Assembly (NCBI GenBank): GCA_020629335.1
Contig: JAHDDN010000046.1
Location: forward strand, 1-20,554
From: Chitinophagales bacterium
GTDB taxonomy: Bacteria; Bacteroidota; Bacteroidia; Chitinophagales; UBA2359
Reading direction: 5' to 3'
Length of the DNA: 20,554 bases
The translations under genes were made by a program, and so were the position numbers. This document shows positions 1 to 6,970 of this stretch, in pieces; position 1 is the stretch's first letter; each line of letters opens with the position of its first letter. A model generated the notes under the pieces. It saw nothing but the letters and a program-made list of their open reading frames with translations, was not told where the DNA came from and searched no databases.

Positions 1-8
1 TTTAAGTG

Positions 9-41
9 ATTTTTTGGAACTTAACTAACTGTCCAAAAAAT
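9..41. repeat. 10-bp perfect inverted repeat (hairpin)
   Basis: ATTTTTTGGA (9-18) and TCCAAAAAAT (32-41) pair perfectly around a 13-base loop. It overlaps the end of the broken toxin reading frame. It could be a weak terminator or the end of whatever replaced the toxin C-terminus. Confidence 0.4.
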
Positions 42-176
42 TGGGGGTAGTCCAGAAAATCCAGAAACTAGGTTCTTCTGATAATTCTTCAATAATTGGT
101 AGCAAATCAGCTTTTAGGAAAGGATATTTTTTAGCTTACGCTCAAAAGAATCTGTTGCAACAACTTCAAAACTCAT
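25..176 (-). pseudogene. RelE/ParE-type toxin remnant, frameshifted and truncated
   Basis: The frame opens at ATG 176-174, overlapping the last 11 bases of the antitoxin-like gene, as toxin genes of type II toxin-antitoxin pairs often do. It reads MSFEVVATDSFERKLK and then runs into a stop at 114-116. A one-base shift in the A-rich stretch near 131-135 restores a reading KYPFLKADLLPIIEELSEEPS, down to about base 67. That matches the KYPSLK..L..LI..L...P pattern I know from RelE-like toxins of Bacteroidota. After it the expected TLGTPLG...KIRL part, with the catalytic C-terminal strands, is missing and is replaced by unrelated sequence ending at 25-27. A functional toxin is therefore unlikely. 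The family assignment rests on pattern memory, not a search. Confidence 0.6.
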
Positions 177-378
177 CCAACAAATCTTTAGCAGATTTAA
201 GTGTTTTCTTTCCTTCTTCGTAAAGCTTCACATCATTAAATGCATCACTTAAATCTTTAATGAGTTCACCTTGTTCTTTATCGGTTATTTCTTTCAAAAT
301 ATCAATATAATCCAAACTCTTCACCAACTCCATAAAAAACGCAGCTCGATCTTCTTGAATTTCTAAAAGTACTTTCAT
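166..378 (-). CDS. Antitoxin-like small protein, probably orphaned
   Basis: A 70-residue acidic, helix-rich protein starting MKVLLEIQEDRAAFFMELVK and ending KDLLDEF. This resembles the small Bacteroidota proteins (N-terminal MKVLIEV..kaaFllELL, C-terminal LLdEl) that are encoded just upstream of RelE-type toxins. Such antitoxins bind and neutralise the toxin and often repress their own promoter. The four-base-to-eleven-base overlap with the next frame supports a former two-gene operon, but that downstream toxin frame is broken. There is no Shine-Dalgarno sequence; the bases before the start are A/T only, which is usual in this phylum. The gene stands divergently from scoA, with 127 bases between the starts. 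The protein may persist as a relic or may counter a toxin elsewhere. Confidence 0.6.
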   Translation of the reverse strand: MKVLLEIQEDRAAFFMELVKSLDYIDILKEITDKEQGELIKDLSDAFNDVKLYEEGKKTLKSAKDLLDEF

Positions 379-505
379 TATAATAATTTATGCTTACAAA
401 GATAATTCATTTAATCATTTAATTTCTAAATACAATTCTGTTATTTCGCAGTTTCTTAGACTGCTTTTTTAAATTTTTCCTTATTTTGGGGCAAATAACT
501 TACTT

Positions 506-1198
506 ATGAATAAAGTTTATCAAGATGCAGCCTCGGCTGTCAAAGATATTAAGGATGGCGCAACGATTATGTTGGGAGGATTTGGACTCTGTGGCATCCC
601 AGAAAACTGTATTGCAGCCTTAGTCAAACAAGGACAAAAAAAACTAACCTGTATTTCAAATAATGCAGGCGTTGATGATTTCGGGCTAGGACTACTCCTC
701 CAAAAAAGACAAATCAAAAAAATGATCTCCTCCTATGTTGGAGAAAATGCTTTATTCGAAAAGCTCCTACTTTCTGGTGAATTAGAAGTTGATCTAACTC
801 CTCAAGGCACCTTAGCTGAGCGTATTCGTGCAGGAGGAGCAGGTATTCCCGCTTTTTATACCGCCACTGGCTTCGGTACTGAAGTAGCCGAAGGCAAAGA
901 AACAAGAGTCATAGATGGCAGAAACTACGTCTTAGAAACAGCACTACACGCTGATTTCGCTATCGTAAAAGCTTGGAGAGGTGATCATCACGGAAATTTA
1001 GTATTCCGAAATACCGCCCGTAATTTTAACCCTATGATGGCCATGGCAGGAAAAATTACTGTTGCTGAAGTAGAAGAATTAGTAGCACCAGGCATATTAG
1101 ATCCTAATTTCGTACACATACCAGGTATCTTCGTTCAAAGAATTATCCAAGGAAAGAAATACGAAAAACGAATCGAACAAAGAACAGTTCGGGCATAA
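506..1198 (+). CDS. scoA: 3-oxoacid CoA-transferase subunit A
   Basis: A 230-residue class I CoA-transferase alpha subunit. With subunit B it moves CoA from succinyl-CoA to acetoacetate (ketone-body and ketogenic amino-acid use) in the cytoplasm. The CoA-binding glycine-rich motif [10 protein letters not shown] is at residues 24-33, SNNAG at 51-55, and the [20 protein letters not shown] and TGFGT segments at about 98-125 are typical of the family. Length is normal for the A subunit of two-gene forms. The start ATG 506 gives the usual family N-terminus (MNKVYQDA). scoB follows after 302 bases that are filled by repeat R1, which is unusual because the two genes are commonly adjacent or overlapping. 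A relaxed TATTTTG box at 482-488 could be the -7 element, but I could not find a matching -33 box. Confidence 0.93.
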   Translation: MNKVYQDAASAVKDIKDGATIMLGGFGLCGIPENCIAALVKQGQKKLTCISNNAGVDDFGLGLLLQKRQIKKMISSYVGENALFEKLLLSGELEVDLTPQGTLAERIRAGGAGIPAFYTATGFGTEVAEGKETRVIDGRNYVLETALHADFAIVKAWRGDHHGNLVFRNTARNFNPMMAMAGKITVAEVEELVAPGILDPNFVHIPGIFVQRIIQGKKYEKRIEQRTVRA

Positions 1199-1200
1199 GG

Positions 1201-1225
1201 TAGGGGCGGACCTATGTGTCCGCCC
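1201..1225. repeat. Mini-hairpin H1 (GGGCGGAC-CTATGT-GTCCGCCC)
   Basis: A perfect 8-bp stem with loop CTATGT (1204-1225), preceded by TAG, only two bases after the scoA stop. Two further copies occur in the window (1402-1423 and 8160-8182), both inside larger repeats. Confidence 0.8.
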
Positions 1226-1236
1226 ATGACCAAACT

Positions 1237-1471
1237 GGCTTAGGGATGGGAGCGGTATGTGGCGGCCATGCTGCGACTTATGGAGCTTAGGCTGACGTAG
1301 GCTGGCCCGCAGGGCAGACAAGACAGCCTTAGCGCAATAGGAGCCGCATAGCCACATAAGAGCGGACAGCCCGACCCATTTATTTTTTGCCCCTTTTGTA
1401 GGGGCGCACCTATGTGTGCGCCCTCCTTGAGTATCGATCCAAACGACGAAAAAAATAAATGGGGAAGCCCC
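1237..1471 (+). repeat. Structured intergenic repeat R1
   Basis: One of three copies of a GC-richer intergenic element (others at 8123-8339, inverted, and 11505-11742). It begins GGCTTAGGGATGG and ends GGGGAAGCCCC, so its tips GGCTT and AAGCC are complementary. Inside, TATGTGGC (1256-1263) can pair with GCCACATA (1351-1358), and CTGGCCC/GGGCAG (1302-1317) forms a hairpin with a bulged G. After the shared motif CAGCCCGAC comes a copy-specific terminal hairpin: CCCATTTATTTTTT (1375-1388) pairs perfectly with AAAAAATAAATGGG (1450-1463). The loop carries mini-hairpin H2. It lies between scoA and scoB, so it should be transcribed with them. Its GC content is clearly above that of its surroundings. 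Family name unknown to me. Confidence 0.85.
1402..1423. repeat. Mini-hairpin H2 (GGGCGCAC-CTATGT-GTGCGCCC)
   Basis: Same loop and stem length as H1, but one base pair of the stem is swapped (G-C to C-G) so pairing is kept. It sits in the loop of the terminal hairpin of R1. Confidence 0.8.
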
Positions 1472-1500
1472 AAAATAATAAGAAACATAACAAACAAATC

Positions 1501-2163
1501 ATGTTAGATAAAAACGGTATAGCACAAAGAATTGCACAAGAATTAAAAGATGGCTATTATGTCAATTTAGGGATTGGTATTCCTACCTTGGTGGCCAATT
1601 ATATTCCGCAGGGAATTTCTATCACGCTGCAATCCGAAAATGGACTCTTAGGCATGGGGCCATTCCCTAAAGAAAAAGAGGTAGATGCAGACCTCATTAA
1701 TGCAGGCAAACAAACTGTGACTACCTTACCTGGCGCTAGTATTTTTGACTCCGCTATGAGCTTTGCAATGATACGAGGTGGCCATGTGGATCTGACCGTA
1801 TTAGGGGCTATGGAAGTATCTGAAAATGGTGATATCGCTAACTGGAAAATACCAGGCAAAATGGTTAAAGGTATGGGCGGCGCCATGGATTTAGTGGCTG
1901 GAGCAGAAAATATTATCGTAGCCATGATGCATACCAATAAGAAAGGAGCATCCAAATTATTAGCCAACTGCAGCCTACCACTAACAGGTGTAGCTTGTGT
2001 TAAGCGTATTGTTACGAATTTAGCAGTATTGGAAATCGCTGAAGGTGGAGGATTTAAACTTTTAGAACGTGCCCCTGGAGTTAGTGTTAAAGAAATTGAA
2101 GAAAAAACAGCTGGGAAATTAATTGTTGATGGAGATGTCCCTGAAATGAAAATTATTTCGTAA
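1501..2163 (+). CDS. scoB: 3-oxoacid CoA-transferase subunit B
   Basis: A 220-residue beta subunit of succinyl-CoA:3-oxoacid CoA-transferase, partner of scoA. The motif SENGLLG carries the catalytic glutamate (Glu46), which forms the enzyme-CoA thioester. NLGIGIPTL (22-30) and [14 protein letters not shown] are further family signatures. I chose ATG 1501 because [12 protein letters not shown] matches the family N-terminus. An in-frame ATG at 1459 would add 14 lysine- and asparagine-rich residues, largely encoded by the end of repeat R1 and its flank, and is unlikely to be real. No terminator is visible after the stop; the aminotransferase gene follows after 95 bases. Confidence 0.93.
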   Translation: MLDKNGIAQRIAQELKDGYYVNLGIGIPTLVANYIPQGISITLQSENGLLGMGPFPKEKEVDADLINAGKQTVTTLPGASIFDSAMSFAMIRGGHVDLTVLGAMEVSENGDIANWKIPGKMVKGMGGAMDLVAGAENIIVAMMHTNKKGASKLLANCSLPLTGVACVKRIVTNLAVLEIAEGGGFKLLERAPGVSVKEIEEKTAGKLIVDGDVPEMKIIS

Positions 2164-2258
2164 GTTGTAGTCCTTTTTATTTTTAGCTAGTAGGCCACCA
2201 AAATAATTTTAATCTTACAAATTCATTCATTTTTCAATCAACTTAAATAACTACCCCA

Positions 2259-3104
2259 GTGTCTGATATTTATTATTATTATAATGGCGATTTTGTATCC
2301 GCTAAGGATATGGGTATAAGCCCTAAAAATCGTAGTTTCCAATATGGTGATGCTCTTTTTGAGTCCATGCGCCTGATCAATAATCAAGTGCCTTTCCTCA
2401 AATATCATCTTAAGCGCATGAGAGATGGCGCAAAAGTGCTGCAATTAGAACCTGCAATTAAGCTTGAACCGCCATCAATTGCCAAAATCATTGATATTTT
2501 AGCTCAAAAAAACGAATCTAAAAATGCCAGACTCCGTTTGTCACTTTTCAGAAGAGAAGGAGGCTACTATACCCCAGATCATACGGCCGCTGAGCTATTC
2601 TTAGAATTTATTCCTACAGATAGGTGTAAATTTGAACTCAACACCCAAGGTATCTCCATTGATACCTATAGAGATATCAAAAAACCAGACAATCCACTTT
2701 CAAGAATCAAATCAAGCAATTCTCTACTTTATATTATGGCTGGCCTATATGCCAAAGAAAAGGGGCTAGATGATTGCTTATTGCTAAGCGAAGAAGAAAT
2801 GGTGATTGAAACTATCAATTCGAATATCTTCGTACTACAAAATAAGAGTCTTTATACACCTCCACTGGACCAAAATTGCCTACCTGGAGTCATGCGTCAA
2901 GTAATAATTGAACTCGCTCAAGAAATTGGCTGGTCAGTTTCAGAAACACCACTCAATATCACGCAAGTCCAATCTGCTGATGAAGTCATGCTAACGAATG
3001 CTATCAAAGGGCCACAATGGGTAGGAAATTTTAGAGAAAAGAAATACGAATCTAAACATATTGAAGAATTATTGGTTTGCTTAAATAATAAGTATTGCCA
3101 ATAA
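2259..3104 (+). CDS. Class IV aminotransferase (PLP-dependent), branched-chain or aminodeoxychorismate lyase type
   Basis: A 281-residue fold-type IV PLP enzyme. NRSFQYGDALFESMRL (24-39) is the N-terminal signature. Lys151 in SRIKSSNS is the likely Schiff-base lysine. The segment ETINSNIFVL (Glu184) with TPPLDQNCLPGVMRQ (200-214) is the PLP phosphate-binding region. The family includes branched-chain aminotransferase, D-amino-acid aminotransferase and 4-amino-4-deoxychorismate lyase (PabC); sequence alone does not decide the substrate, although length and divergence lean toward the PabC-like group. The start is GTG 2259: MSDIYYYYNGDF fits the family, while the next ATG would remove the first strand. 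The photolyase gene begins 9 bases after the stop, so the two are probably co-translated. Confidence 0.85.
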   Translation: MSDIYYYYNGDFVSAKDMGISPKNRSFQYGDALFESMRLINNQVPFLKYHLKRMRDGAKVLQLEPAIKLEPPSIAKIIDILAQKNESKNARLRLSLFRREGGYYTPDHTAAELFLEFIPTDRCKFELNTQGISIDTYRDIKKPDNPLSRIKSSNSLLYIMAGLYAKEKGLDDCLLLSEEEMVIETINSNIFVLQNKSLYTPPLDQNCLPGVMRQVIIELAQEIGWSVSETPLNITQVQSADEVMLTNAIKGPQWVGNFREKKYESKHIEELLVCLNNKYCQ

Positions 3105-3113
3105 AAATTTGAA

Positions 3114-4424
3114 ATGAATACAGCTATAAGCATTCACTGGTTTAGAAGAGATTTACGATTACATGATAATGCTGCACTACACCAAGCATTAAAAAGCGGC
3201 CATGCCGTTTTGCCCATTTTCATTTTTGATACTAATATCTTAGATAAATTAGAAGATAAATCTGACAAACGTCTTCAATTTATCCACAATACACTGACCG
3301 ACTTGGATAAAGAACTCCAAGCCTTGGGGAGTGGTCTATTAGTTAAGTATGGTTCACCTATCGAAGTATGGAAGCAACTGCTCAAGGAATATAATATAAA
3401 AACTGTTTTCACTAATCGAGATTATGAGCCTTATGCACAAGAAAGAGATAAAGCTGTTTATCAGCTTTTAAATGAGGCAGAAATCCCATTCAAAGGAGCA
3501 AAAGACCATGTCATTTTCGAAAAAAATGAAGTCCTTAAAAAAGATGGTAAACCATATACTATTTTTACTCCCTACAGCAAAGTATGGAAAAAAACGCTCA
3601 CTGATGCTGATTTAAAAACTTATTCTAATAAAGAGCTTTATCCACACTTTATTAACATCCCAGCTTTCCCTATCCCTTCTTTAGCAGAAATGGGCTTTAA
3701 TATGATCGATTTTGACTGTCCACCGACTATCCCTCCCATAGAAATCATCAAAACTTATGATCAAACTCGAAACTTCCCTGCTATCAAAGGAACAAGCCGC
3801 CTAGGTATTCACCTACGATTTGGGACAATAAGTGTACGAGAACTAGCGCAAAAAGCCATAAAATTAAATGAAACCTACCTAAATGAGTTGATTTGGCGAG
3901 ATTTTTATCATGCCATATTATATCATTTTCCACATGTAGTGGGAAGTGCCTTCAAACCGCAATATGACGCAATTCCTTGGAGAAACAACGAAAGGGAATT
4001 TCAAGCTTGGTGCGAGGGCAAAACAGGCTACCCTATAGTCGATGCAGGAATGCGAGAACTCAATGAAACTGGCTATATGCACAACAGAGTCCGCATGATT
4101 ACTGCTAGTTTCCTTACTAAGCACTTATTAATAGATTGGCGATGGGGAGAAGCTTATTTCGCTAAAAAACTATTAGATTTTGATTTAGCAGCTAATAATG
4201 GAGGCTGGCAGTGGGCAGCTAGTACTGGATGTGATGCAGCACCTTATTTCAGAATTTTTAATCCTACAGCCCAGACAACAAAATTTGATAAAGAATGGAA
4301 GTATATCCGTCAATGGATACCAGAAATAGACCTCCCCACTTACCCTGAACCTATCGTAGATCACAAAATGGCTCGACAAAGAGCTATAGATACCTATAAA
4401 ACAACTCTTAATAAAAATAAATAA
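3114..4424 (+). CDS. phrB: Cryptochrome/photolyase family protein, probable class I CPD photolyase
   Basis: A 436-residue flavoprotein that would split UV-induced cyclobutane pyrimidine dimers using light. The N-terminal Rossmann-like antenna domain begins IHWFRRDLRLHDNAAL. The C-terminal FAD domain holds TSRLGIHLRFGTISVREL (227-244), LNELIWRDFYH (256-266), GYPIVDAGMREL (305-316), MHNRVRMITASFLTK and NNGGWQWAASTGCDAAPYFR (361-380). The electron-transfer tryptophan triad can be placed at Trp289, Trp342 and Trp365, by alignment from memory to E. coli Trp306/359/382; Trp299 and Trp367 match substrate-side residues. All these key residues are present, favouring an active enzyme. It is the last gene of the likely scoA-phrB unit. 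No classical terminator follows, but a long inverted-repeat element starts 168 bases downstream. Confidence 0.92.
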   Translation: MNTAISIHWFRRDLRLHDNAALHQALKSGHAVLPIFIFDTNILDKLEDKSDKRLQFIHNTLTDLDKELQALGSGLLVKYGSPIEVWKQLLKEYNIKTVFTNRDYEPYAQERDKAVYQLLNEAEIPFKGAKDHVIFEKNEVLKKDGKPYTIFTPYSKVWKKTLTDADLKTYSNKELYPHFINIPAFPIPSLAEMGFNMIDFDCPPTIPPIEIIKTYDQTRNFPAIKGTSRLGIHLRFGTISVRELAQKAIKLNETYLNELIWRDFYHAILYHFPHVVGSAFKPQYDAIPWRNNEREFQAWCEGKTGYPIVDAGMRELNETGYMHNRVRMITASFLTKHLLIDWRWGEAYFAKKLLDFDLAANNGGWQWAASTGCDAAPYFRIFNPTAQTTKFDKEWKYIRQWIPEIDLPTYPEPIVDHKMARQRAIDTYKTTLNKNK

Positions 4425-4591
4425 TTTGCTTTTAATTAACATGCTTAACCAAACAGGCTCCAATAAAGCTACTTTTATCTTCCAACCCCTACAAAACACG
4501 CTTTATTTTCATACTTAGGCCAATACAATGATGGCACATTTATTGGTTCCTATTGGGATACACAAGGCTAATTTTTTTTATTTACTACTTA

Positions 4592-4753
4592 GTACACTGT
4601 AACATAAATTTTTTAATATTTTGGTCAAGGCTATTTTTAAATTTAGCAAGGCAAATTTGACGAGAATAGCCGTGCTTATTTAAGGAGAATTTAACGCAGT
4701 CTAAATTTAAAAAGAGACCACCAAAATTAAAACTTAATTATGTCACAGTGTAC
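4592..4753. mobile_element. MITE-like inverted-repeat element M1
   Basis: A 162-bp non-coding element with terminal inverted repeats GTACACTGTAACA / TGTCACAGTGTAC (12 of 13 pair), flanked by the 3-bp direct repeat TTA (4589-4591 and 4754-4756). The arms continue as an imperfect stem, including TTTTTAAATTTAG pairing with CTAAATTTAAAAA. The unpaired centre has CAAGGCAAATTTGACG...AACGCAGT. It contains no ORF. A related centre occurs in element M2 at 13805-13962. The rest of the 618-base gap between phrB and the next start holds only AT-rich sequence and a candidate promoter. Confidence 0.65.
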
Positions 4754-4852
4754 TTAGGTTAATTTACTTTAAGAATCACCAAATCAAATTCATATTATTA
4801 CAATATGATAAATTTAATTGTGATTTTTTAATGCTTTACAGAAAAAAGACTA

Positions 4853-4860
4853 TAAATTTG
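4853..4860 (+). promoter_or_regulatory. Candidate Bacteroidota -7 box TAAATTTG
   Basis: Matches TAnnTTTG, the -7 consensus of Bacteroidota sigma-A promoters, upstream of the DUF3078 gene. No TTTG lies about 19-21 bases upstream, and the implied leader of roughly 175 bases is long, so this is weak. Confidence 0.3.
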
Positions 4861-5042
4861 CACCCCAAACTCAAAAATTGTTACAGCACTTACTTTTAAA
4901 ATAATCAGATGTTGTTACGATTTTTTCGACTAATTTAATGTACTTACACATTTCAAAATTAGTGACTATACGATTTAAGGGGCGTCTTAAATGCGATTTT
5001 AAAATAATTTTAGGACACCCTAATACTATAAAACTTACACTC

Positions 5043-6191
5043 ATGAGGAAGATTTTTTTAATCACATTAACATTATTCTTCGGAGGTTTATTAACCTTCG
5101 CACAGGATTCTGAAATCCAGTTAAAAGAAGACATCAGAAAACTGGATGACCAAATTTCACTTTTAACTAAAGAACGTGCAGCTAAAAATGATGCATTAGG
5201 CGCATTAAGCATTCTTGGTTGGAAAAAAGGCGGTCTTAGTACAATCAACTTCAGTAACTTCTCGTACAACGACGCATTTACTGCTGTAAGTGGTGCTAAA
5301 AATGCGGCAACTATTGACGCAAACCTTAACTTATTCGCTAACTACGGTGCTGATAAGTACATCTGGGAAAACAGAGGTACTTTCGCTTTAGGTTACCAAT
5401 CATTAGGGCTTGACATTCCTGACAATGCTGATGACTTGTTAACTAACTGGAAGAAAAACATCGATAGATTAGAGCTTTTCAGCAAGATTGGCTACAAATT
5501 CAGCGAGAAAGTTCGTTTGAGCCTTTATGCTAACTTCTTAACTCAATTCTCTCAAACAAGAGCAATTGATCCAGTAGAGCTTAGACGTCCTATTGATGGT
5601 GTAGCAGATAGTCTTGTTCACACATTCGTTCCAGGCCAAAAAGTTTCTAACATATTTGCTCCTGCTTATTTAGAAATCGGTCCTGGTATTGATTGGGCTC
5701 CAAACGATATCTTTACGGTATTCTTCTCGCCTGCGGCACTAAAATTAACCTTCTTAGGTGATTCTGATCTTCAAAAAGTCAATGATGATCACAACTTAAG
5801 CTTATTTGGTGTAGAACCAGGAGAGACAAGCAGAATGGAATTAGGTGCTAAATTATCTATCGGTGCTCAAACAAGTATCGGAACAGGTGGTCTTTTATCT
5901 AATGATATCAGCATAGTATCTGTATTCAATGCTTATGCTAATTACTTAGGGGCTACTAAAGACCTAAGAACTGAAGAAATTGACGATGAAGTTAGTTTCG
6001 GTGAAAACATCGATATTGATTGGACAACTACATTCGGTACTTCTTTAGGAAAATATGTCTTAGCTACACTTGACTTAGTAGTAAGAAGAGATATGGATCA
6101 AACAATGCCTTATGCTTCTCCAGAGCAATTAGATGATAAGCACTGGCAAGTTAGTAACTTATTGAAAATCGGTTTAGCTTACCAATTCTAA
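5043..6191 (+). CDS. DUF3078 family exported protein
   Basis: A 382-residue protein with a signal peptide (MRKIFLITLTLFFGGLLTFAQ), then a short heptad-like charged helix (residues about 24-46, KEDIRKLDDQISLLTKERAA), then a beta-rich body. The pattern of the body matches DUF3078, a Bacteroidota family: GWKKGGLSTINFSNFSYND, NLNLFANYGADKYIWENRG, DRLELFSKIGYKFSEK, LTQFSQT, APAYLEIGPGIDWAPND and the final aromatic-ended strand (LLKIGLAYQF). Alternating strands and the terminal Phe suggest an outer-membrane barrel or an outer-membrane-associated protein; the function is unknown. I chose ATG 5043 rather than the upstream in-frame ATG 4938 because only 5043 places the signal peptide at the N-terminus. 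A strong terminator follows. Confidence 0.82.
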   Translation: MRKIFLITLTLFFGGLLTFAQDSEIQLKEDIRKLDDQISLLTKERAAKNDALGALSILGWKKGGLSTINFSNFSYNDAFTAVSGAKNAATIDANLNLFANYGADKYIWENRGTFALGYQSLGLDIPDNADDLLTNWKKNIDRLELFSKIGYKFSEKVRLSLYANFLTQFSQTRAIDPVELRRPIDGVADSLVHTFVPGQKVSNIFAPAYLEIGPGIDWAPNDIFTVFFSPAALKLTFLGDSDLQKVNDDHNLSLFGVEPGETSRMELGAKLSIGAQTSIGTGGLLSNDISIVSVFNAYANYLGATKDLRTEEIDDEVSFGENIDIDWTTTFGTSLGKYVLATLDLVVRRDMDQTMPYASPEQLDDKHWQVSNLLKIGLAYQF

Positions 6192-6230
6192 AAAATACTT
6201 AGCTAAACACTTAGCAACTTTCAATAAAGA

Positions 6231-6263
6231 AAAGGGCTGTCACTCAGGTGACAGCCCTTTTTT
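6231..6263 (+). terminator. Intrinsic terminator after DUF3078 gene
   Basis: A perfect 13-bp stem, AAAGGGCTGTCAC (6231-6243) and GTGACAGCCCTTT (6248-6260), with a 4-base loop and a T run to 6263. The A-rich left side could let it act on the other strand too. Confidence 0.92.
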
Positions 6264-6521
6264 GTTTTTAGCCCTTAGCTTACAATCTTCCTATTATTCC
6301 CTCCCTTATATTAAAAATAAACTTGAAATTTTAAACACTTTAGCTTAACTTTAGTCATACAATAGTTCTTTCCACCTTTTGTATGTCATTCATAATCAAG
6401 GTCTTTAGATAAAACATATACAACATCTTAAATTATAAATGATATCAAGCCTAAGAACAAATTATCTCTCACCTAACACCCTATAATTAACATTAGGTGA
6501 GATTCACTAAACTCTCATACC
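6264..6521. other. Gene-free leader region with a 10-bp inverted repeat
   Basis: AT-rich with no ORF. The one clear structure is the inverted repeat TCTCACCTAA (6467-6476) / TTAGGTGAGA (6493-6502), perfect over 10 bp with a 16-base spacer, ending 19 bases before the start of the DUF4476 gene. It may be an operator or a leader hairpin. No TAnnTTTG box is evident. Confidence 0.5.
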
Positions 6522-6893
6522 ATGAGAAAGCTACTGTTATTTGCATTGATTAGCCTATTAGGTATCATAAATGCAATCAACACTCAAGCTCAATCGAAAG
6601 AATGCCTTCAACCCATTGATCAGGAAATGTTTCAGCAAACTCTCACTAAATTAGCCGAAACTGACTTTCAAGAGGATAGAATGGAATTAGTAGATAAATT
6701 GATAGCATCTTATTGCTTATCAACGAAACAAGTTAAAGACCTCATCATGCAATTTGACTTTGAAGATATAAAGCTCCAAATAGCTCAAAAGGCCTTTAAC
6801 AAAACCGTCGATAAAAGTAATTTCCTCCTGATCAAAGAAGCTTTCGAATTCGACGACTCTATTGCTAAATTAAGCCTTATTACACAAAACTAA
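6522..6893 (+). CDS. DUF4476-like small exported protein
   Basis: A 123-residue protein with an N-terminal signal peptide (MRKLLLFALISLLGIINAIN, cleavage likely near TQAQS). The mature part fits DUF4476, a Bacteroidota domain of about 90 residues: F...L..L....F.ed.m.l...li.s..LS..QVK.Li..FdFED.kL.iA..A...tvD..N...i.eaF.Fd.Si..L. Visible pieces are LSTKQVKDLIMQFDFED and AQKAFNKTVDKSNFLLIKEA. Two cysteines flank the first helical part (ECLQ and SYCLS) and could form a disulfide in the periplasm. Function unknown. It is monocistronic, with its own terminator, and converges on the IscA-type gene. Confidence 0.75.
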   Translation: MRKLLLFALISLLGIINAINTQAQSKECLQPIDQEMFQQTLTKLAETDFQEDRMELVDKLIASYCLSTKQVKDLIMQFDFEDIKLQIAQKAFNKTVDKSNFLLIKEAFEFDDSIAKLSLITQN

Positions 6894-6908
6894 CCAAGCA
6901 TTTATATA

Positions 6909-6950
6909 AAAGCCCTGTACCACAATCGTGATACAGGGCTTTCTTTTTTT
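6909..6950. terminator. Bidirectional terminator between convergent genes
   Basis: AAAGCCCTGTA (6909-6919) pairs perfectly with TACAGGGCTTT (6932-6942); an inner CAC/GTG pair closes the loop. A T-rich run follows on the plus strand (6940-6950) and an A/T run on the other side, so it can serve both the DUF4476 gene and the IscA-type gene. Confidence 0.9.
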
Positions 6951-6970
6951 ACGCTATTTTTAATACGACT

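Noticed and set aside
1097..1497. Minus-strand ORFs of 85-86 codons sharing peptides such as [10 protein letters not shown] and MAATYRSHP with ORFs at 11500-11807
   Set aside because: These frames arise from the R repeat itself; the similarity is that of the DNA repeat, and the frames differ between copies. No independent coding evidence.
1459..1500. Upstream in-frame start for scoB
   Set aside because: The added residues are encoded by the R1 end and its flank and do not match the family; ATG 1501 gives the normal N-terminus.
4441..4570. Possible gene remnant after the photolyase (short frames such as GQYNDGTFIGSYWDTQG)
   Set aside because: Too short, broken by stops, and I recognise no family; could be chance.
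4938..5042. Upstream start giving a 417-residue DUF3078 protein
   Set aside because: It would bury the signal peptide 35 residues inside; ATG 5043 is the natural start.
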